Source: a virus
IMG/VR virus record: IMGVR_UViG_3300020436_001049
Coordinates: 1-42,508 of that record
Direction: 5' to 3' (one strand)
Length of the DNA: 42,508 nt
The notes beneath the pieces are model-generated. The model saw only the letters and a program-made list of their open reading frames with translations. It was not told where the DNA came from and did not search any database. Of this stretch, positions 18,341-25,546 are shown piece after piece. How positions within the stretch are numbered: position 1 is the first letter of the stretch; the number at the start of each line of letters is the position of its first letter. Position numbers and translations under genes: made by a program.

Positions 18341-18788
18341 AAAAACTTTTATACCAAAAATGAAAGGAAGAATATTTACAGAATCAAACTGTAAAGTTCT
18401 TAGGTCCGGGAACATACAAGAAGTTTCTGTAAGAAAAGATGAAAATGGTAAACCTGTAAAAGATGAAAAAGGTAGAAATATCTATGACAAAACAGGTGAT
18501 AAACATTACATCAAAGTCATACAGTTTGAGAATGAGCAAACAAAAGAAAAGAAGTTAGAACTTTGTCTGTCTCTTGGTCTTATATATGACAATGAAAAGA
18601 TACCCGGAACTGATGGTACAGATCAATCCGGACCTATAACTATAGATGGTGAGGAACTCAAATATGCTGCTTGGTATGTAGAGGATGGTGAGTTTAGTGG
18701 TAAAGCTTTAGATGTCACCATCAGCAAAGTCATAGACAATGATGAAAATGTATCATCAAAAAGCAATGATGATGAGATTCCTTGGTAG
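18330..18788 (+). CDS. putative single-stranded DNA-binding protein
   Basis: The 152-residue protein is beta-rich in its first ~125 residues (IFTESNCKVLRSGNIQEVSV, HYIKVIQFENEQTKEKK) and ends in an acidic tail, NDDEIPW, nearly the DDIPF-type tip that SSB proteins use to contact partner proteins. Size, tail and position next to nuclease and annealing genes support an SSB role. The fold is not a textbook OB match by eye. AAGGAG stands 2 bases before the first ATG and 5 before the second (18333), so the second may be the actual start. Confidence 0.7.
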   Translation: MMNKKTFIPKMKGRIFTESNCKVLRSGNIQEVSVRKDENGKPVKDEKGRNIYDKTGDKHYIKVIQFENEQTKEKKLELCLSLGLIYDNEKIPGTDGTDQSGPITIDGEELKYAAWYVEDGEFSGKALDVTISKVIDNDENVSSKSNDDEIPW

Positions 18789-18820
18789 TGGTAAAGAGGG
18801 TTGAAGATAGGGAACATCTA

Positions 18821-19111
18821 ATGATAGTAGCAAGTATGAGATGTGTGGTGTGCAAAAAAACACCTGTTCAATGTCACCACTTGCTACAACCCCACTCTGG
18901 ACCCAGAGGTTTATCTCTCCGGAGTGGAGATGATAATGTAATACCACTTTGCTATGAACATCATGCAGAACTACATACAAAGTTTGGAAATGAAAAAAAG
19001 TTTTTTAAACATTATTTTGAGGATGAAGATTATGGAAAAAATAAAGCAAAACAACTCTATGAACAAACAATATATGAAAGAGAAAACCCAGAAGATGATC
19101 TCCCCTTTTGA
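18821..19111 (+). CDS. HNH-type nuclease, phage recombination endonuclease-like
   Basis: A compact zinc nuclease: CVVCKKTPVQCHHLLQPHSG, then GDDNVIPLCYEHHAELHTKFG. The CxxC, HH and C..HH pattern fits HNH proteins related to DUF968/YbcO-type nucleases, which can replace RusA in resolving phage recombination intermediates. I prefer the ATG at 18821, preceded by AGGGA at good spacing; a TTG at 18782 would add 13 residues overlapping the SSB-like gene. The end, RENPEDDLPF, has an SSB-like acidic-aromatic tip. Specific function within the HNH superfamily is inferred from operon context. Confidence 0.75.
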   Translation: MIVASMRCVVCKKTPVQCHHLLQPHSGPRGLSLRSGDDNVIPLCYEHHAELHTKFGNEKKFFKHYFEDEDYGKNKAKQLYEQTIYERENPEDDLPF

Positions 19112-19265
19112 TTGGGTGGATCAAAGAATTGCTGAAATAAACAAAATGCCTTATGCTTCTAATGATGACCACCCATGTTTTGAAGAAGTAATGGAACTAT
19201 ATACAACAAAGGCAAGAAGTTATGCAGAGTTCTTGGTGATAAATCCACAATTCAAAAATGAGTAA
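19095..19265 (+). CDS. small hypothetical protein
   Basis: The 56-residue product (SPFDWVDQRIAEINKMPYAS, HPCFEEVMELYTTKARSYAE) is acidic and helical and not recognised. It overlaps the HNH gene end by 17 bases and the methyltransferase start by 8. The ATG at 19095 has AGAAG directly before it; an in-frame ATG at 19074 would add 7 residues with no ribosome site. Similar short genes often fill recombination operons. No function can be given. Confidence 0.5.
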   Translation: MISPFDWVDQRIAEINKMPYASNDDHPCFEEVMELYTTKARSYAEFLVINPQFKNE

Positions 19266-20871
19266 AAAGAAACCATTTGTTGTTCTATCATTATTTGATG
19301 GGGTTTCATGTGGTCAAGTGGCACTTAATAATATTGGTATCAAACCAGATAAATATTATGCTTCTGAGATTGATAAATTTGCCATTCAAGTCACACAACA
19401 TAATTATCCAAATACAATACAACTAGGAGATGTTTGTGACATCAAGGCAGAAGATTTTGATGAAGAGATCACTCTTCTACATGGTGGCTCGCCATGTCAA
19501 GGATTCAGTTTTGCCGGAGATCAACTTGCTTTTGATGATCCAAGGTCAAAACTATTCTTTGAATTTGTCAGATTAGTTCAAGAGTTAAAACCTAAATATT
19601 GGATGTTAGAGAATGTACCAATGAAACAAGAGTTTGAACAAGTTATAACAGAACATCTTTTCCAATACCCTCACAAAATAAATGCTTCTTTAGTTTCAGC
19701 ACAATCAAGAAAAAGACTCTATTGGACAAATATACCCTTGAAAGAAAAACAACCAAAAGACAAAGGTATTTTGCTCAAAGATATTTTAGAGCCAAATGCA
19801 GACATCAATTTTGATATATCAGAAAAGACTTACAAAAGGATTAAAATGTCAGAAAGAGGACAAGAGTTTTTTACTAAAGATAGTGAAAAGATTGGAACTT
19901 TGATTGCTGGTTATCATCATCTGCCTACTGATGGAGCATATATAGAAGAGAATATTTTTGCAGAGGGACTTGATTCAATGACCACACCAGATGGTAAAGC
20001 ATGGTGTGTGACTGCTACTTATGGAAATGCACATCCGGGAAGTCCTCATCATTCATCAGAAAGGCATGAAAGAACTTTGATACCTGCCGGTATAAAGCAG
20101 ATAGGAGAAGCAGACATAAATGGTCATGATCATCAAAAAAGAATCTATGATCCAAATGGTAAAGCACCAACTTTAACAAGTATGGGTGGTGGCAATTTAG
20201 AGCCAAAAGTTCCTGTTCAAGATGAAACAATACAAGAAACAAAGATTACAAAAGCAATAGGTGGTCAAGTAGTTGGTAGAGCTTATGATGAAAAGGGTAG
20301 AAGAAAAGATCATCATGGATCAGTTGCCGGAGAGACAACACAAATGCTTGAGCCAAGGTCTGATGAAAAATCAAATGCACTTACAACAGTTTCAAAAAGT
20401 TCAATTGTTGGCATAGAAGAAGTCCAAAGTTATAAAGAAGTCAGAACAGAAAATGCCAAAAAGAAAAGAAAAGAAATGAGACAGAAAACAGGTAAAGATT
20501 ATACAGACTTTAGAGACAAAGAACTTGTACCAAGAGATGATGGAAAAATAGGAACTCTGACACCTAACCTAAACAATGAACATCAAATAACAGAAACAGT
20601 AGAAAATAAATTAAGGTGGAGACGGCTTACTCCAAAAGAATGTGAAAGACTCCAGGGACTCCCGGATGATTACACTTCTATGGTAAGTAATACTCAGAGG
20701 TACAGACAATGTGGAAATGGCTGGTGTGTACCTGTAATTGAATTTCTATATGAAAACCTAATAGACAATCCTACACCTTTAGACCCTGTCACTATTTACA
20801 AGCAGACATCTATTTTTGATATGTTTGAAGAAGATATGATAACCCCTGGAATAGGAGAAAAAAATGAATGA
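19258..20871 (+). CDS. DNA (cytosine-5) methyltransferase
   Basis: A C5-methyltransferase of 537 residues. Motif I SLFDGVSCGQ (11-20), ASEIDKFAIQVTQHN (motif II), motif IV GGSPCQGFSF with catalytic Cys80, motif VI ENV (118-120), motif VIII SAQSRKRLYWTNI. The C-terminus has RRLTPKECERLQGLPDDYTS (motif IX) and RYRQCGNGWCVPV (motif X). It transfers methyl from SAM to cytosine C5. The region between VIII and IX is long (~250 residues) and holds several similar pieces ending in TLT (GKAPTLTS, SNALTTVS, IGTLTPN), which may be several target-recognition elements. The start overlaps the previous stop by 8 bases; the stop overlaps the oxygenase start. Confidence 0.93.
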   Translation: MSKKKPFVVLSLFDGVSCGQVALNNIGIKPDKYYASEIDKFAIQVTQHNYPNTIQLGDVCDIKAEDFDEEITLLHGGSPCQGFSFAGDQLAFDDPRSKLFFEFVRLVQELKPKYWMLENVPMKQEFEQVITEHLFQYPHKINASLVSAQSRKRLYWTNIPLKEKQPKDKGILLKDILEPNADINFDISEKTYKRIKMSERGQEFFTKDSEKIGTLIAGYHHLPTDGAYIEENIFAEGLDSMTTPDGKAWCVTATYGNAHPGSPHHSSERHERTLIPAGIKQIGEADINGHDHQKRIYDPNGKAPTLTSMGGGNLEPKVPVQDETIQETKITKAIGGQVVGRAYDEKGRRKDHHGSVAGETTQMLEPRSDEKSNALTTVSKSSIVGIEEVQSYKEVRTENAKKKRKEMRQKTGKDYTDFRDKELVPRDDGKIGTLTPNLNNEHQITETVENKLRWRRLTPKECERLQGLPDDYTSMVSNTQRYRQCGNGWCVPVIEFLYENLIDNPTPLDPVTIYKQTSIFDMFEEDMITPGIGEKNE

Positions 20872-21415
20872 TTGGTGGTTTGCACTTGATAGTGCATTAG
20901 ATAAAAAACAAATAAATGATATAAAAGATATGTATGTAAATCCACACAAAGGCAAAGTGGGTTTTGGAGATGAGAGACAAGTAGACTTTATTAGAAAGTC
21001 TAGTATTGTAGGTTTTGGCTACAACACTCCTGGTTGGGGAGATTTATATAAAATACTAACCCCCCTAGTGAATCTTGCCAATAGGGAGTGTTTTGGTTTT
21101 GATATTTCTGGCATATCAGAGTTTCAGATTGCCAAATATAAAACATCTGAATATTACAAAGAACACATGGATTGCAAACTAAGAGGTGTTCCAACAACTA
21201 GAAAACTATCAATTACAGTTCAGCTTACTGATCCAAAAGAATATGAGGGTGGTGACTTTATATTTGGTAAAGACATTCCACAATTACCACCAGAAACTAA
21301 GAACTTAGGATCACTAATTGTTTTCCCTAGTTTTCTATATCATCAAATCACACCTGTCACCAAAGGAGAAAGATTAAGTTTAGTTGGTTGGTATGAGGGC
21401 AACCAATGGAAATAG
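20864..21415 (+). CDS. 2-oxoglutarate/Fe(II)-dependent oxygenase, prolyl-4-hydroxylase-like
   Basis: The 183-residue protein has the iron triad of the 2OG-Fe(II) superfamily: His101 and Asp103 (YKEHMDC) and His160 (FLYHQITPV), with Arg170 (GERLSLVGWY) placed to bind 2-oxoglutarate. Flanking sequences (KLSITVQLTDPKEYEGGDF, LGSLIVFPS) fit the prolyl-4-hydroxylase/PKHD branch. It would hydroxylate a protein, nucleic acid or small molecule using O2. It overlaps the C5-methyltransferase stop by 8 bases, so the two are made together. Possible substrates are methylated DNA or the collagen-like fibre; neither can be decided from sequence. No signal peptide is seen, so it acts in the cytoplasm. Confidence 0.88.
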   Translation: MNDWWFALDSALDKKQINDIKDMYVNPHKGKVGFGDERQVDFIRKSSIVGFGYNTPGWGDLYKILTPLVNLANRECFGFDISGISEFQIAKYKTSEYYKEHMDCKLRGVPTTRKLSITVQLTDPKEYEGGDFIFGKDIPQLPPETKNLGSLIVFPSFLYHQITPVTKGERLSLVGWYEGNQWK

Positions 21416-21564
21416 TAGAGAATTTTATAGGTGTAGTCTTTGTAATCCTTACTGGCCTATTTGCTTATGCTTCGGCTATCATGGTTGATGAAAAGCAAAA
21501 ATATATTAATAAACATGGCAGAGAAAATTACATAAAAGGATTGAAGAGAACAAAGAAAAAATGA
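21406..21564 (+). CDS. 52-residue single-span membrane protein
   Basis: This short gene starts at the ATG inside the last codons of the oxygenase gene and ends with TGA overlapping the next ATG (ATGA). The product has one hydrophobic segment (FIGVVFVILTGLFAYASAIM, residues 7-26) followed by a strongly basic cytoplasmic-type tail (RENYIKGLKRTKKK). By charge, the N-terminus would be outside or the protein sits as a simple anchor. It is tightly coupled to both neighbours. No family is recognised; an anchor for the modification enzymes or a host-membrane effector is speculation. Confidence 0.65.
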   Translation: MEIVENFIGVVFVILTGLFAYASAIMVDEKQKYINKHGRENYIKGLKRTKKK

Positions 21565-22658
21565 GTGGTAATATAAAACTGTTGATTGGTAATGCCTTAG
21601 ATCAACTTAAAACCTTAGATGATGAATCAGTAAATTGTGTTGTCACCTCACCACCATATTTTAATTTAAGAGATTATGACACTGGATCCTGGGTTGGTGG
21701 TGATCCGGATTGTGATCATAAACCGGGTGAGATCCTAAATATCCATAAAATTAGCTCATCAAATGAGAAACCTCAAGCATTTTATAAAGACATTTGTGAG
21801 AAATGTGGTGCAAAAAGAGTTGATCATCAGATAGGTTTAGAAGCTACACCTCAAGATTTTATAGATAATCTTTGTGAAATATTTACTGAATGCAAAAGAG
21901 TTCTTAAAAAGGATGGTACTTTATGGATCAATATTGGTGATACCTATGCTAGTAAAGTCAAAGGTCTAAAGAATAAAGACCTTATAGGTGTCCCCTGGAT
22001 GTTAGCATTTGCCCTCAGAGACAAAGTTGGACTATATCTAAGGCAAGACATCATTTGGGCAAAACCAAACCCTCTACCGGAAAGTGTAAAGGATAGATGT
22101 ACTAAATCTCATGAATATATATTCCTATTCAGCAAAAGTCCTCAGTATTATTTTGATCATGAATCAATAAGAGAAGATTCTGTAGATTATGAAAATTCAA
22201 AAAGAAGATACCAATATGAACTTATGGGTGGAGAAAAACATGAGAGTGGAAAGTTTTTTACTAATAGAGAAAATCCACATACAAAAGAAATAAAAGAGTT
22301 TGATGGTAAAAGAAGTAAAAGAGATGTTTGGAATGTTTCTGCAAAACCATATTCAGAAGCTCATTTTGCAGTTTATCCACCAGACTTGATTGCACCTTGT
22401 ATTCTTGCCGGATGTCCCCCGGATGGAACTGTCCTTGATCCATTTGCTGGGTCCGGAACTACAGGTATTGTCGCAGCAAACAATTTAAGAAATAGCATTC
22501 TTATAGAACTCAATGAAGATTATGCAAAACTTATAGAAAAAAGATGGCAACAAAATGGCACTCTTTTTACAGACTTTGAATCTAATGTAGAAATTCCAAA
22601 AGAATCTACAAGTTTTGGAATACAAGATGTTGTTGACTTTGAATCCAATTTGGATTAA
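21561..22658 (+). CDS. DNA N4-cytosine or N6-adenine methyltransferase, beta class
   Basis: Motif order is that of beta-class amino-methyltransferases: the catalytic TSPPY (residues 29-33) comes first and the SAM-binding DPFAGSGTTG (293-302) last, with LRQDIIWAKPNPLPESVKDR and YIFLFSKSPQYYFD between. SPPY is commonest in N4-cytosine enzymes but also occurs in N6-adenine ones. A Cys/His cluster (DPDCDHKPGE, ICEKCGAKRVDH, about residues 49-90) probably binds zinc and may help in target recognition. The 365-residue length is normal. It starts in the TGA of the membrane gene. Its target sequence cannot be read here; it may protect phage DNA from host restriction. Confidence 0.9.
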   Translation: MSGNIKLLIGNALDQLKTLDDESVNCVVTSPPYFNLRDYDTGSWVGGDPDCDHKPGEILNIHKISSSNEKPQAFYKDICEKCGAKRVDHQIGLEATPQDFIDNLCEIFTECKRVLKKDGTLWINIGDTYASKVKGLKNKDLIGVPWMLAFALRDKVGLYLRQDIIWAKPNPLPESVKDRCTKSHEYIFLFSKSPQYYFDHESIREDSVDYENSKRRYQYELMGGEKHESGKFFTNRENPHTKEIKEFDGKRSKRDVWNVSAKPYSEAHFAVYPPDLIAPCILAGCPPDGTVLDPFAGSGTTGIVAANNLRNSILIELNEDYAKLIEKRWQQNGTLFTDFESNVEIPKESTSFGIQDVVDFESNLD

Positions 22659-22701
22659 TATTCTTAATGTAATATTAATTTTTTAAATGAAAGGAGATAA
22701 A

Positions 22702-22872
22702 ATGAAAATTACAGAAAAAGAACTAAAAGTAATAAATAGATTCTATGAAAGATTTGATAAGATCAAAGACTTGGTAGATGACTTGGGTTGGGAACACCAA
22801 AGAATGTCATCAAGTGGACAAGAATCTTATGAAAAGCTTTGTGAGATTCTAGGTTGGAAATTTGAATCATAA
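22702..22872 (+). CDS. small hypothetical protein
   Basis: The 56-residue product is mostly helical (ELKVINRFYERFDKIKDLVD, WEHQRMSSSGQESYEKLCEI) and slightly basic. I chose the ATG at 22702 because AAGGAG lies 6 bases before it; the ATG at 22687 has no ribosome site and its codons contain the site itself. It begins a set of small unknown genes after a short gap, all with good ribosome sites, typical of phage early host-takeover genes. No function is assignable. Confidence 0.6.
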   Translation: MKITEKELKVINRFYERFDKIKDLVDDLGWEHQRMSSSGQESYEKLCEILGWKFES

Positions 22873-22899
22873 TTAACTTATAAACTGAAAGGAGAAAAA

Positions 22900-23472
22900 A
22901 TGAAAAAATATTATGAGCATAAAACCCTTGAACAACATAAGTCTGGGGAAGAGGGAACTAAGATTGAGTATGACTTTTATCCTAAGTTCTTTTATAAAGA
23001 AACCTATAATGGCATTAGAAGAACTTATGCAGTCTTATCTGATGTCTTTAACTCTGGTGCCTGTTCTTACAGAATTGAAGTGCTAGTTGGTATAGAAAAA
23101 CTTGTAGATTGCAAAGTCAGACAACAAGAATACAAGGTATGGGAACATACTGACTCTAGTATAAATATAAACCATGAAGAAACAGGTACACCTGTTCTTG
23201 TTTACAATGACTTTGATTACTATGAGGGTGAGCATGAAATGGTAGAGTTTCAGACTCCCGGACATGGTTTTGTGACCTCAATGCACCATCCAATGTTTGA
23301 ACTTGAGATATGGGAACATCTATCTATTGGTGACTTGCAGTTGATCCATAAAGAAACAGGTATAGATTTATTTCCATCTTTACAAGAAGAGGGAATCAAT
23401 GAATCTTTGAAAGTTGATTATTTCAAAGAGTTCAAATGGGGTTATCATTCAAAACCCTATGAGAGGTCCTAA
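22900..23472 (+). CDS. hypothetical protein
   Basis: The 190-residue product is acidic and aromatic (many Tyr, Phe, Glu), with beta-like stretches (YFYPKFFY-like region IEYDFYPKFFYKETYNGIRR, SYRIEVLVGIEKLVDCKVRQ). No membrane segment or motif is recognised. GGAG lies 7 bases before the ATG. The stop overlaps the next ATG (TAATG). It is the longest of the small distal early genes. Function unknown. Confidence 0.65.
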   Translation: MKKYYEHKTLEQHKSGEEGTKIEYDFYPKFFYKETYNGIRRTYAVLSDVFNSGACSYRIEVLVGIEKLVDCKVRQQEYKVWEHTDSSININHEETGTPVLVYNDFDYYEGEHEMVEFQTPGHGFVTSMHHPMFELEIWEHLSIGDLQLIHKETGIDLFPSLQEEGINESLKVDYFKEFKWGYHSKPYERS

Positions 23473-23768
23473 TGAAATTTTATGTAATATCTGGTGGTCT
23501 ATATAATGATAGCTTTTGCTTTACATCAAAGAAAGAAGCATTGAGATATGCCAATAAAGACCTTGGTATATATCCTAGAGAATGGGAATATGATTGGAGT
23601 ATCTCTGATGAGAATAAGGATTACCACGAAGCAGATAAATGTTATGGCAAAAGGTCTGTCAAAATACTTGCTTATGCTCCCGGCAATGAGGGAGAAACTT
23701 ACTTTTTAAAATATGTTGATATTCATAACTCAAGGTATGAAGTTATGAGACTCATAGAAGTTTTATAG
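23472..23768 (+). CDS. hypothetical protein
   Basis: The 98-residue product (KFYVISGGLYNDSFCFTSKK, REWEYDWSISDENKDYHEAD) is rich in Tyr and acidic residues and appears alpha/beta. The start overlaps the preceding stop as TAATG, with GAGGT four bases upstream. The N-terminal pattern of a beta strand then a Lys-rich helix with ALRYANKD resembles small proteins that read a cell-display or time-course role only in name; I cannot place it in a family. Part of the distal early operon. Confidence 0.6.
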   Translation: MKFYVISGGLYNDSFCFTSKKEALRYANKDLGIYPREWEYDWSISDENKDYHEADKCYGKRSVKILAYAPGNEGETYFLKYVDIHNSRYEVMRLIEVL

Positions 23769-23778
23769 GGGGATAAAA

Positions 23779-23976
23779 ATGTACTATGTTTATATAATGT
23801 GTCCACATTTCAAAGGATATAGATGGGTGTGTAGATACAAAGATAACTTTACTGCTCTTGAGTCTTGTAATAGAAAAAGAGAAAAAGGTATAGATAGCTT
23901 TGTTTCTGAGAGAAGTGACATAGGTTTGTCAAAAGAACTTGGATTGGATTGGGAAAACTCTGGGGACAAACATTAG
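23779..23976 (+). CDS. small hypothetical protein
   Basis: The 65-residue basic product (YYVYIMCPHFKGYRWVCRYK, then FTALESCNRKREKGIDSFVS) has three Cys and one His in the first half that do not form a clear zinc motif. A GGGGGAT ribosome site precedes the ATG by 5 bases. It ends exactly before the next ATG (TAG then ATG). No function is assignable. Confidence 0.58.
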   Translation: MYYVYIMCPHFKGYRWVCRYKDNFTALESCNRKREKGIDSFVSERSDIGLSKELGLDWENSGDKH

Positions 23977-24198
23977 ATGTCAATAAAGAATCAAGATCAT
24001 TTAGAATTTGTCTATGATTTAGATGTATCTGATGATGATAACTTTGCTAGATTTATGAGATACTGTATTGCTCATAGAGAATTGCAAACACTATTTTTGG
24101 GTGGAGATTTACCACCACTAGAATTGGAAGCAATGAGATATATGTTTGACAAACTAAAAGATTTATTTCCTAAAAGATCAAGAAAAATAATACATTAG
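23977..24198 (+). CDS. small hypothetical protein, last plus-strand gene
   Basis: The 73-residue product has an acidic N-terminal half (HLEFVYDLDVSDDDNFARFM) and a helical C-terminal half ending in basic residues (FDKLKDLFPKRSRKIIH). It directly follows the previous stop. It ends 15 bases before the inverted repeat that separates it from the convergent minus-strand operon. Function unknown. Confidence 0.58.
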   Translation: MSIKNQDHLEFVYDLDVSDDDNFARFMRYCIAHRELQTLFLGGDLPPLELEAMRYMFDKLKDLFPKRSRKIIH

Positions 24199-24212
24199 TT
24201 TGAGGGGTGGTG

Positions 24213-24240
24213 TGGCAATCCTATCCTATCCTAATTGCCA
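24213..24240. terminator. inverted repeat between convergent operons
   Basis: TGGCAAT (24213-24219) and ATTGCCA (24234-24240) form a perfect 7-base-pair stem with a 14-base loop made of CCTAT-type repeats. It sits at the meeting point of the early plus-strand operon and the late minus-strand operon, where a two-way terminator is expected. Neither side has a long T run, so it may be factor-assisted or serve mainly to stabilise the message ends. Confidence 0.45.
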
Positions 24241-24470
24241 TTTGTCACACTACCTTTCTTCTCAGATTTATACATTATATTTAGTCCTGCCAAAGTAGTA
24301 AGTCTATTCTTTTCATCAAGTCCTTTTTCTGTAATCTTAAAATCATTTCCAACAACTTCTAAAAACTCTAACTTGATTAATTCATTGACTACTTCTGATG
24401 GCACTTCTTCATTAAACATTACTGATAATAATGCACCCAATCTTTTATTTTGAGTTTTACTTAATGCCAT
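24231..24470 (-). CDS. small winged-helix-like hypothetical protein
   Basis: The 79-residue product (LSKTQNKRLGALLSVMFNEE, then VVNELIKLEFLEVVGNDFKI and TEKGLDEKNRL) looks like a small winged helix, with the pattern of a recognition helix and then a beta hairpin. I place the start at the ATG at 24470, which overlaps the endolysin stop (TAATG), in preference to a TTG 15 bases upstream. It is the last gene of the late operon. A late regulatory role is possible but not shown. Confidence 0.55.
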   Translation of the reverse strand: MALSKTQNKRLGALLSVMFNEEVPSEVVNELIKLEFLEVVGNDFKITEKGLDEKNRLTTLAGLNIMYKSEKKGSVTNGN

Positions 24471-24916
24471 TAAACTGTATGCCAATCTCCATTAGATTCA
24501 AAGAGCATACTTTCTGCAAGTCTGCGTCTTTGTAATCCCTCTAAAACTTTACCCCCTGCTTTACACCACTTCCTCATTTCTGATGGTACAAGATCATACT
24601 TGCCCTCATTCAAAACTTTGAGCATTGTGGATGATTTTAAATTTGCCGGACCTAGGTTGTAAACCCAAGAACACAATGCGTCAAACTGACTTTGATTTAA
24701 TGGTACTGACACCATATCATTTATGTAATTCTCATACTCAACAATGTCTCCATCAAATCTTTCATCAGCATAAGATTGAGACCAGACATCTCCCTCTTTT
24801 ACATCTTTGGTCGCACCCCATCCATTTGTCCAAACTCCTGCTGAACATTTATAAGCTTCTAGTCTGCAACCCTCAAATTTTTTTATTAATGCTTTTCCCT
24901 CTTCTGAAATATTCAT
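24470..24916 (-). CDS. endolysin, T4-lysozyme/R21-like muramidase (GH24)
   Basis: From the ATG at 24916 (148 residues) the N-terminal region LIKKFEGCRLEAYKCSAGVW-T holds the catalytic Glu15 and Thr30 with Cys24 at the place of the usual Asp/Cys, with the exact spacing (E +9, +15) of phage lysozymes. NQSQFDALCSWVYNLGPANL and GLQRRRLAESMLF complete the family pattern. It cleaves the glycan strand of peptidoglycan. There is no signal or SAR segment, so export depends on the holin. An upstream in-frame start would extend into the nuclease gene and is rejected. Confidence 0.9.
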   Translation of the reverse strand: MNISEEGKALIKKFEGCRLEAYKCSAGVWTNGWGATKDVKEGDVWSQSYADERFDGDIVEYENYINDMVSVPLNQSQFDALCSWVYNLGPANLKSSTMLKVLNEGKYDLVPSEMRKWCKAGGKVLEGLQRRRLAESMLFESNGDWHTV

Positions 24917-24920
24917 AACT

Positions 24921-25313
24921 TCATTCCCATATTTTTGTTTTTGTTCCACCATCATAATCAACTGCCAAAGGTGGATTATGTGCTTTGAGCAGATCAACAA
25001 TATTTCCTTTACTGCAAAAAACATCTGCTAACACTCTCCCATATTTATCAGGTCCATAGGATTTTATTGTAATGTCTCCCACTAACCATTCTTTAAGTTT
25101 TTCTTTTGCTAATAGTCCTAACTCTTTTTCTCTTGCTCTATGTGGATATTTTTTTGTGTTGATCCGGGACTCCGGAGTGTCAATAGAATTTACCCTTATG
25201 GTTTTATTATACAAATAAATATCATAACCAAGAGAGATTGTTCCTCTGATAGTATCTCCATCTATAACTTTTGTGAGTTCTAACCTATAGATATATTTTT
25301 CTGGACTTTCCAT
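24921..25313 (-). CDS. staphylococcal-nuclease-like (SNase) protein
   Basis: The SNase fold is clear: LTKVIDGDTIRGTISLGYDI, then TIRVNSIDTPESRI (catalytic Arg and Glu region) and GPDKYGRVLADVFCSKG (second catalytic Arg). Members cut DNA or RNA with calcium. There is no signal peptide. It sits between holin and endolysin, so it is a late gene; it may degrade host DNA at lysis or in the cytoplasm. The ATG at 25313 gives 130 residues but lies right after a hairpin and T run with no ribosome site; a TTG at 25328, preceded by AAGG, would add 5 residues and put the hairpin in the coding part. The true start is uncertain. Confidence 0.82.
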   Translation of the reverse strand: MESPEKYIYRLELTKVIDGDTIRGTISLGYDIYLYNKTIRVNSIDTPESRINTKKYPHRAREKELGLLAKEKLKEWLVGDITIKSYGPDKYGRVLADVFCSKGNIVDLLKAHNPPLAVDYDGGTKTKIWE

Positions 25314-25314
25314 A

Positions 25315-25336
25315 ACAAAAAAGGGCAACTGCCCTT
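25315..25336 (-). terminator. strong Rho-independent terminator-like hairpin
   Basis: On the minus strand AAGGGC, AGTT, GCCCTT (25336-25321) is a perfect stem with a four-base loop, followed by six T (25320-25315). It lies 7 bases after the holin stop and directly before the SNase start. It either ends most of the curli/spanin/holin transcript or controls translation of the nuclease gene by sequestering the site. Confidence 0.75.
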
Positions 25337-25343
25337 AATAAAA

Positions 25344-25508
25344 TTATTTATCTTTTGCTTTCAAAATATTTAATGCACATAGATCAATTAACTTATAAAG
25401 TTTGCCAATCCATACATCATCTTTTGGAGTAGGTGTGATTGCTGCGACTATTGAACTGATTGTCACTATTGCAGTCACTATGCCTACTATATCTCCTATA
25501 AATCCCAT
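25344..25508 (-). CDS. putative holin, 54 residues
   Basis: A short gene with an excellent ribosome site (GGGAGG, 5 bases before the ATG). The product has one hydrophobic segment (MGFIGDIVGIVTAIVTISSI, continuing VAAITP) followed by a polar C-terminal half (TPKDDVWIGKLYKLIDLCAL) ending in Lys. Such 50-60-residue membrane proteins next to spanin and endolysin genes in marine phages are called holin-like. A single or hairpin span cannot be distinguished. It would open the inner membrane at lysis. The assignment is from topology and place. Confidence 0.62.
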   Translation of the reverse strand: MGFIGDIVGIVTAIVTISSIVAAITPTPKDDVWIGKLYKLIDLCALNILKAKDK

Positions 25509-25546
25509 ATTGCCTCCCGGTTTATATTGAATATCTCAAGATAGTA

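Noticed and set aside
18954-19094. Extended start for the small gene ending at 19265
   Set aside because: The added part is the HNH gene in another frame, rich in Met, Lys and Ile, with no ribosome site.
16217-24485. Temperate phage with lysogeny module
   Set aside because: Only a small Cro-like regulator is seen; there is no integrase, excisionase, partition gene or attachment site in the window.
24470-25024. Longer endolysin start with an N-terminal hydrophobic stretch (possible SAR signal)
   Set aside because: It would overlap the SNase gene by about 100 bases and is read from the nuclease's coding DNA; the ATG at 24916 gives the standard lysozyme start.
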